From Onthovicinus sp900555545 (lineage in GTDB: Bacteria > Bacillota > Clostridia > Oscillospirales > Acutalibacteraceae), in assembly GCA_949296915.1 (NCBI GenBank), contig CASFPX010000004.1:118558-182557 (forward strand): a DNA stretch of 64,000 nucleotides, in the 5' to 3' direction. Shown piece after piece: positions 60,485-64,000 of this stretch. Under the pieces are notes generated by a model. That model ran no database searches and had not been told where the DNA came from. It saw only the letters and a list, made by a program, of their open reading frames with translations. Within the stretch, counting starts at the first letter, position 1. Each line of letters starts with the position of its first letter. The position numbers were made by a program, and so were the translations under genes.

Positions 60485-61162
60485 TTAGTAATTGCTGTAA
60501 AAATCGGTATCAATCAGGCCGCGCGGCACCGTCCAATCGCCGTTTTCCTTAATTACCAAAAAACCTTCCGGGAAATAAAAGGTATCGGAGCCTTCCTCCC
60601 CCTCGATAGAAAGCTCAATATTCAGGACATAGGCATCGGTAATCGTGAGTTCGCCCTCTTCATAAACATAATAGGCAAAATTGTCGTAGATATCCTCCTC
60701 CAGATCCTCCAAATCTGATTGTGTAGCCCTCGTTTTCGACTGGATCTCATAATCAATTTTAATATCCTCACCACAATCAAAATCATAAACGGCCTCGTCA
60801 ATAATATCTTCAAAATCCTCCATCAGATATTCATCGGTATCGTAATCAGCCAGCCTGTACTCCACCCAATAGTCGGATGTAACATCCCGCATCAACTCGG
60901 CATCATGTGTTTCAATTGCCGTAAAATAATCGTCAACTGCCTGCTTATATCCGCCGCCTACTGATTTTGCCACCAAAACAATGGCCACAACTGCCGCCAC
61001 AAGCAGAACACAGGCAACGGACACACCTACCATCACTTTTACAGATCTATTCCTTTTTACCGGTGGAACGACCGGTTGTACATTTACCTGCGACCCACAG
61101 TTCGGGCAAAAAATCTCATTTTCTTCAAGTGGCGAACCACACTGTTTACAATATTTTGACAT
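60485..61162 (-). CDS. Zinc-ribbon, single-span membrane protein
   Basis: A 225-residue protein. Zinc ribbon YCKQCGSPLEENEIFCPNCG (residues 4-23), a Val/Pro linker, a membrane segment (VMVGVSVACVLLVAAVVAIV) and a strongly acidic extracytoplasmic domain with AVDDYFTAIETHDAELMRDV, a pattern like small lumazine-like or DUF4878 domains. The ATG at 61162 has GAGAGG upstream. The zinc ribbon shares its layout with the two flanking genes, so the three are probably functionally linked. Confidence 0.7.
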   Translation of the reverse strand: MSKYCKQCGSPLEENEIFCPNCGSQVNVQPVVPPVKRNRSVKVMVGVSVACVLLVAAVVAIVLVAKSVGGGYKQAVDDYFTAIETHDAELMRDVTSDYWVEYRLADYDTDEYLMEDFEDIIDEAVYDFDCGEDIKIDYEIQSKTRATQSDLEDLEEDIYDNFAYYVYEEGELTITDAYVLNIELSIEGEEGSDTFYFPEGFLVIKENGDWTVPRGLIDTDFYSNY

Positions 61163-61289
61163 ATTCGTTCCTCTCCTTTCCATTCTTATACGTTCTTAAA
61201 ATGTGGAAATCCGCTCCCTACCGGCGACAGCACAGGCATCTGCGAGAAGGGGCGGATCCACCGTTTCGATTATTCCATCACAGAACCTA

Positions 61290-61805
61290 CTATTTCAAAA
61301 AACCAAGGCTGCGGATAATTGCCGGCTCTTTGGCCTTTCCAGAGCAGATCTGGAAGAAGCAGATAATTTTAATAACAAAGAAGACGATAGACATAATCGC
61401 TGCGGCAATTATCGGCAGCACCAGCCAGAAGAAAACAATAGCTGCAATCCACATCAGAAAACTGACAACCTCAAACTTAATTACCTGCCGGACATGGAAT
61501 GAGACGTAAGGGGAATTCCCGGCTGCAAGCAGGGCAATCAGGATCCCAAAAATTCCCAGCAGATACGGAGCCATGGCGATCACCTTGTTATCCGAAATAT
61601 CTTTATTGTCAAACTCCATCGTATGGTCGTACGGATCAGCATAGACCACCGGTGAATTTACGGCTTTGTGGGAATTATATGCGTTTCCCATGCCGTTTTG
61701 CGCCCCAGTATCTTGGTACCCATCCTGCGAAATAGGGGTGCCACAGTTGGTACAGAACGTGGCGGTGTCTTTTATCGGCGCTTGACACTTTGGACAATTT
61801 TTCAT
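61290..61805 (-). CDS. Zinc-ribbon protein with DUF4870-like membrane domain
   Basis: A 171-residue protein. Zinc ribbon CPKCQAPIKDTATFCTNCG at the N-terminus, then a Gly/Asn-rich linker and three membrane segments (IAMAPYLLGIFGILIALLAA, LMWIAAIVFFWLVLPIIAAA, MSIVFFVIKIICFFQICSGK) in the style of DUF4870/TIC20-like small membrane proteins (SFHVRQVIKFEVV). The ATG at 61805 follows AGAGGAA. It is first of the three zinc-ribbon genes, under the promoter at 61926. Confidence 0.75.
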   Translation of the reverse strand: MKNCPKCQAPIKDTATFCTNCGTPISQDGYQDTGAQNGMGNAYNSHKAVNSPVVYADPYDHTMEFDNKDISDNKVIAMAPYLLGIFGILIALLAAGNSPYVSFHVRQVIKFEVVSFLMWIAAIVFFWLVLPIIAAAIMSIVFFVIKIICFFQICSGKAKEPAIIRSLGFLK

Positions 61806-61925
61806 GGTTAAATTCCTCTCTTCTATCAAAAATATTTATTGCTTTAAAATAAGGTAGCCCTTATTTTGAAACCATTCCCATATCGGTGGCTCTGCCTGAC
61901 AGACACCAATCTGCTATTTATCCAA

Positions 61926-61954
61926 ATTATAAATAATTTGTCGAATCAAAACAA
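61926..61954 (-). promoter_or_regulatory. Predicted promoter of the zinc-ribbon operon
   Basis: On the minus strand TTGTTT (61954-61949), a 17-base spacer and TATAAT (61931-61926), leaving a leader of about 110 bases. Confidence 0.7.
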
Positions 61955-61985
61955 TTGCTACCAAAAAGTAAACTTTTGGTAGCAA
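61955..61985. repeat. Inverted repeat abutting the zinc-ribbon promoter
   Basis: TTGCTACCAAAAAGT (61955-61969) and ACTTTTGGTAGCAA (61972-61985) form a near-perfect inverted repeat just upstream of the -35 box. It could be an operator or the end of a transcript from the regulator gene. Confidence 0.6.
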
Positions 61986-62016
61986 AGTATGTAGCAATCT
62001 GTCCACACAACAAAGC

Positions 62017-62038
62017 GGGCGCGTTTTGCAACGCGCCC
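62017..62038 (-). terminator. Hairpin after the large HTH gene
   Basis: GGGCGCGTT (62017-62025) pairs with AACGCGCCC (62030-62038); on the minus strand GCTTTGTTG follows. It lies eight bases after the stop codon. Confidence 0.65.
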
Positions 62039-62045
62039 TACATGT

Positions 62046-63443
62046 TCAAAATTCTTTTGATACGCGGTCAGAGAGCTTGAGGATCAGTTCATCAATTAAA
62101 TGCTGCGTAAACTCCTTGCTGTGCACCTTACGGCTACGTATCAGATAGTCGGCAGCACGATCAAAAGTCTGTATTAGTGAAACGTCACTGAATTCAGCAA
62201 AAAAACGATCTGTCTGTGAAAAATTCGGAATACTGCTGTCAAATCCATTAAACATTATTCGATTAGTATATTTTTCAATAGCCAAGTTGCGCGGCATATA
62301 AAACTTTTGATCATCAAAAACAAAAAAGCGATCCGCCTCCACGGCATGGGAAATATTCCGTAAAATTTCGATCCGATATGGGATTCCTGCCGATCGTACC
62401 AGAGCCCCCGACGCTTCCGCCACATTCCCAGTCTCGGCAAAGCGAGTGAGTCCGTCAATCGTTGCAAACTCCAAAAAATCAATCGTGTCAAAAATACTCT
62501 TATAGTGCTCATAGGCGATTTTGGCAAGGAGTTCACGCTGAGGTATTTCTTCCCGTACAACACTTTGGATGAATGAATAATCGACAAAAGGCGCTATACA
62601 CAGATAGCCCTGGAAACTGATTACCTTGCCTCTGTCAAAGCAACTCATCTGATAAATCTGTTTCACATCCATCACATTCTGTACGGTGTCCCCCAGCTTA
62701 TTGCATTGATTGAGGAGCGCTTCTGCCTTCTTCTTCAGGTTTAATACAGCGTTTTCTTCTTCGATAAAAATCCCCCAGTTGTGATCAAACAAGACCGCAC
62801 TATCAGAGCCAATGGCAAAGTTTGGGAAGGAGATAAGTTCCGTCAGTTTTCCTACTGAGCTCCACTGATAATAGGGAAAGCTCCGGGCATACATATATTT
62901 AAAGGAAGAAAAAAGCGTCTTGTAATTGTGCGCATCGTCTCCTTCCTCTGACAGAGTGATAATATGGCGCAGATCCTGTAAACGTCCGCTACAAACAGCG
63001 TGATAAAACAGTTGGTCAATGATTTTATTATCATATGAAAAGTTTGTAGTAACTGATTCATTCGTATTGATCAATTGCTCCAGCGCCGAATGGATCTCCG
63101 CTTCCCCCATGAGAATCTCTTTCTTTTCGAAGGGAAGCGTTTCCCGTTGTTCGCAAGGCTGTTCCTTGCCTATTTGTTGAATCTCGTACAGCAGGCTCTC
63201 AATCCTTCGAAATTCTGACTCACCGAAATAGTCACAAAAAAACAAGTGAACCAGTTTTTCCTCTTCAGCACAATTGAGGCCGGCAGCCCGAATGATATCA
63301 AACAATTTATCCTCTTTTAATTTTCGCTCATTTTTAAAGATACTGTAAAGACCTCCACGGTTAATCCCGCATCCCTTTGCAAGCGCGTTAATGCTGATAT
63401 CTTTTTTTCGGATACAGCTCTCTAAATAGGTCCCAAAATTCAT
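62046..63443 (-). CDS. Large XRE-family helix-turn-helix regulator of unknown role
   Basis: A 465-residue protein. Residues 1-65 form a Cro/C1-type helix-turn-helix (ISINALAKGCGINRGGLYSI, followed by a recognition and dimer helix). The remaining 400 residues are soluble and mixed alpha/beta, with segments such as AVLNLKKKAEALLNQCNKLG and no family I recognise; the size suggests a ligand- or protein-sensing domain. It is alone, with its promoter at 63490-63519, divergent from a small HTH gene. AT content is higher than in the glycan and aro regions, which may hint at acquired DNA. Confidence 0.75.
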   Translation of the reverse strand: MNFGTYLESCIRKKDISINALAKGCGINRGGLYSIFKNERKLKEDKLFDIIRAAGLNCAEEEKLVHLFFCDYFGESEFRRIESLLYEIQQIGKEQPCEQRETLPFEKKEILMGEAEIHSALEQLINTNESVTTNFSYDNKIIDQLFYHAVCSGRLQDLRHIITLSEEGDDAHNYKTLFSSFKYMYARSFPYYQWSSVGKLTELISFPNFAIGSDSAVLFDHNWGIFIEEENAVLNLKKKAEALLNQCNKLGDTVQNVMDVKQIYQMSCFDRGKVISFQGYLCIAPFVDYSFIQSVVREEIPQRELLAKIAYEHYKSIFDTIDFLEFATIDGLTRFAETGNVAEASGALVRSAGIPYRIEILRNISHAVEADRFFVFDDQKFYMPRNLAIEKYTNRIMFNGFDSSIPNFSQTDRFFAEFSDVSLIQTFDRAADYLIRSRKVHSKEFTQHLIDELILKLSDRVSKEF

Positions 63444-63489
63444 TTTCTTTCTTGCCCCTAAATCCCGAAATGTTATTCTATATTACAGT

Positions 63490-63519
63490 ATTATAACGGT
63501 TCTGTCATAGCGCTGTCTA
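63490..63519 (-). promoter_or_regulatory. Predicted promoter of the large HTH gene
   Basis: On the minus strand TAGACA (63519-63514), an 18-base spacer and a perfect TATAAT (63495-63490), about 45 bases before the start codon. Confidence 0.65.
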
Positions 63520-63529
63520 TTGCTTCAGA

Positions 63530-63565
63530 GCATGCTACGGATTAAAAACAAATACTGTAGCATGC
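63530..63565. repeat. Inverted repeat between two divergent HTH genes
   Basis: GCATGCTAC (63530-63538) and GTAGCATGC (63557-63565) are perfect 9-base arms separated by 18 bases, a typical layout for a dimeric repressor operator controlling both genes. Confidence 0.55.
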
Positions 63566-63663
63566 ACCGGATTATCGCTTTATATTATAGCCCGTATACG
63601 GACAATTGGCAATATAAAGGCAACCATATAGAATTAAAATATATTGTTGCAGAGGCTGACAAA

Positions 63664-63870
63664 ATGATAGTTTACGACAGACTATGGCAAACCTTAAAAG
63701 ATAAAAACATCTCCCAATACAGATTGATCAAGGAATTTGGGATCAGCACCGGCCAGCTCGACAGGCTCAGAAAAAATGCAAATGTGAGCACCTACACCCT
63801 CAACCTGCTGTGTAAAATCCTGGACTGTGATCTCTCCGATATCGCCACGTATGAAAAGGACAAGAATTAG
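63664..63870 (+). CDS. Small XRE/Cro-type helix-turn-helix protein
   Basis: A 68-residue single-domain DNA-binding protein (WQTLKDKNISQYRLIKEFGI, STGQLDRLRKNANVSTYTLN, LLCKILDCDLSDI), the compact Cro/C1 form found near mobile elements and as small repressors. The ATG at 63664 has AGAGG nine bases upstream; an in-frame ATG at 63520 would add an N-terminal extension that does not look like protein. It is divergent from the large regulator gene with an inverted repeat between them. Confidence 0.85.
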   Translation: MIVYDRLWQTLKDKNISQYRLIKEFGISTGQLDRLRKNANVSTYTLNLLCKILDCDLSDIATYEKDKN

Positions 63871-63938
63871 TTTTCCCACAAAATAAAGAAGCCGCCAAGA
63901 CTGAACCGAACCAGTAAAAACGGACAATAGACAAAAAG

Positions 63939-63972
63939 CCCCCTGATGTAGGATAATAACTACGTCAGGGGG
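63939..63972. repeat. Hairpin covering the ribosome site of the gene at the right edge
   Basis: CCCCCTGATGTA (63939-63950) pairs with TACGTCAGGGGG (63961-63972), a 12-pair stem with one wobble and a 10-base loop. The G run in its 3' arm is the only ribosome-site candidate for the ATG at 63980, so in a long transcript it would be hidden. Transposase genes of several insertion sequences are protected this way. Confidence 0.6.
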
Positions 63973-63979
63973 TAATTAC

Positions 63980-64000
63980 ATGTCAGGAAGAAAAGGAATG
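63980..64000 (+). CDS. Start of a gene cut by the right edge (possible transposase)
   Basis: Seven codons are visible (MSGRKGM). The basic start and the hairpin over its ribosome site resemble insertion-sequence transposase genes, but too little is present to name it. Confidence 0.3.

Noticed and set aside
1..64000. CRISPR array, tRNA or rRNA genes, prophage genes
   Set aside because: No regularly spaced repeats, tRNA-like cloverleafs or phage structural genes were recognised on either strand.

Overview
The window reads as a chromosomal segment of a Gram-positive, anaerobe-like Bacillota, most likely a gut-associated member of class Clostridia. This is an inference from family content: type III glutamine synthetase with an ANTAR regulator, DUF1848 and DUF2798 proteins, GPH sugar transporters, AbrB/SpoVT-type and LacI regulators, strong AGGAGG-type ribosome sites, consensus sigma-A promoters and no outer-membrane SusC/D genes. 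No rRNA or tRNA gene and no CRISPR array was seen.

Layout. (1) 1-3918: nitrogen assimilation. A type III glutamine synthetase (minus, cut by the left edge) is divergent from a second glutamine synthetase, an ANTAR RNA-binding regulator, a methyltransferase and a small YkoF/thiamine-binding-like protein. The glnN leader carries two terminator-like hairpins. (2) 4107-8054: an orphan glycosidase-like protein, a small AbrB-type regulator and a superoxide dismutase. (3) 8188-46544: a very large host-glycan island, all on the minus strand. It encodes a sialidase (GH33), two alpha-fucosidases (GH29, GH95) plus a GH95-like protein, an alpha-1,3-galactosidase (GH110), beta-galactosidases (GH2, two GH35), two GH101-like proteins and a distant relative, a GH18 with a carbohydrate-binding domain, two GPH sugar transporters, three membrane-anchored metallophosphoesterases, a phosphodiesterase-like lipoprotein, a DUF5107-TPR protein, an aldo/keto reductase, a zinc alcohol dehydrogenase and a LacI repressor. 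Twenty genes from the repressor (41810) to 9919 are contiguous, with gaps mostly below 30 bases and a hairpin at the end. Four copies of one operator-like sequence sit at the repressor promoter, the transporter promoter and the start of the reductase-dehydrogenase pair.

(4) 46892-51430: a DUF2798 membrane protein; a four-gene operon (deoxyribosyltransferase-like, CLC-type channel, aminoglycoside phosphotransferase-like kinase, DUF1848 protein); acyl carrier protein. (5) 51577-58958: the shikimate-to-phenylalanine operon aroE-aroK-aroF-aroB-aroA-aroC-pheA. Between aroK and aroF lies a complete attenuator: promoter, a 31-residue leader peptide rich in Phe/Tyr/Trp, and a terminator whose 3' arm is duplicated at the end of the leader reading frame. 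(6) 59036-63870: three zinc-ribbon membrane proteins and two divergent helix-turn-helix regulators. The right edge holds the start of another gene behind a hairpin that covers its ribosome site.

How the parts work together (inference): surface enzymes (sialidase, GH18, phosphoesterases) trim host or mucin glycans, GPH transporters import fragments, and cytoplasmic fucosidases, galactosidases, GH110 and GH101-like enzymes finish the job under LacI control. The amino-acid operons at both ends are controlled by RNA-based mechanisms.
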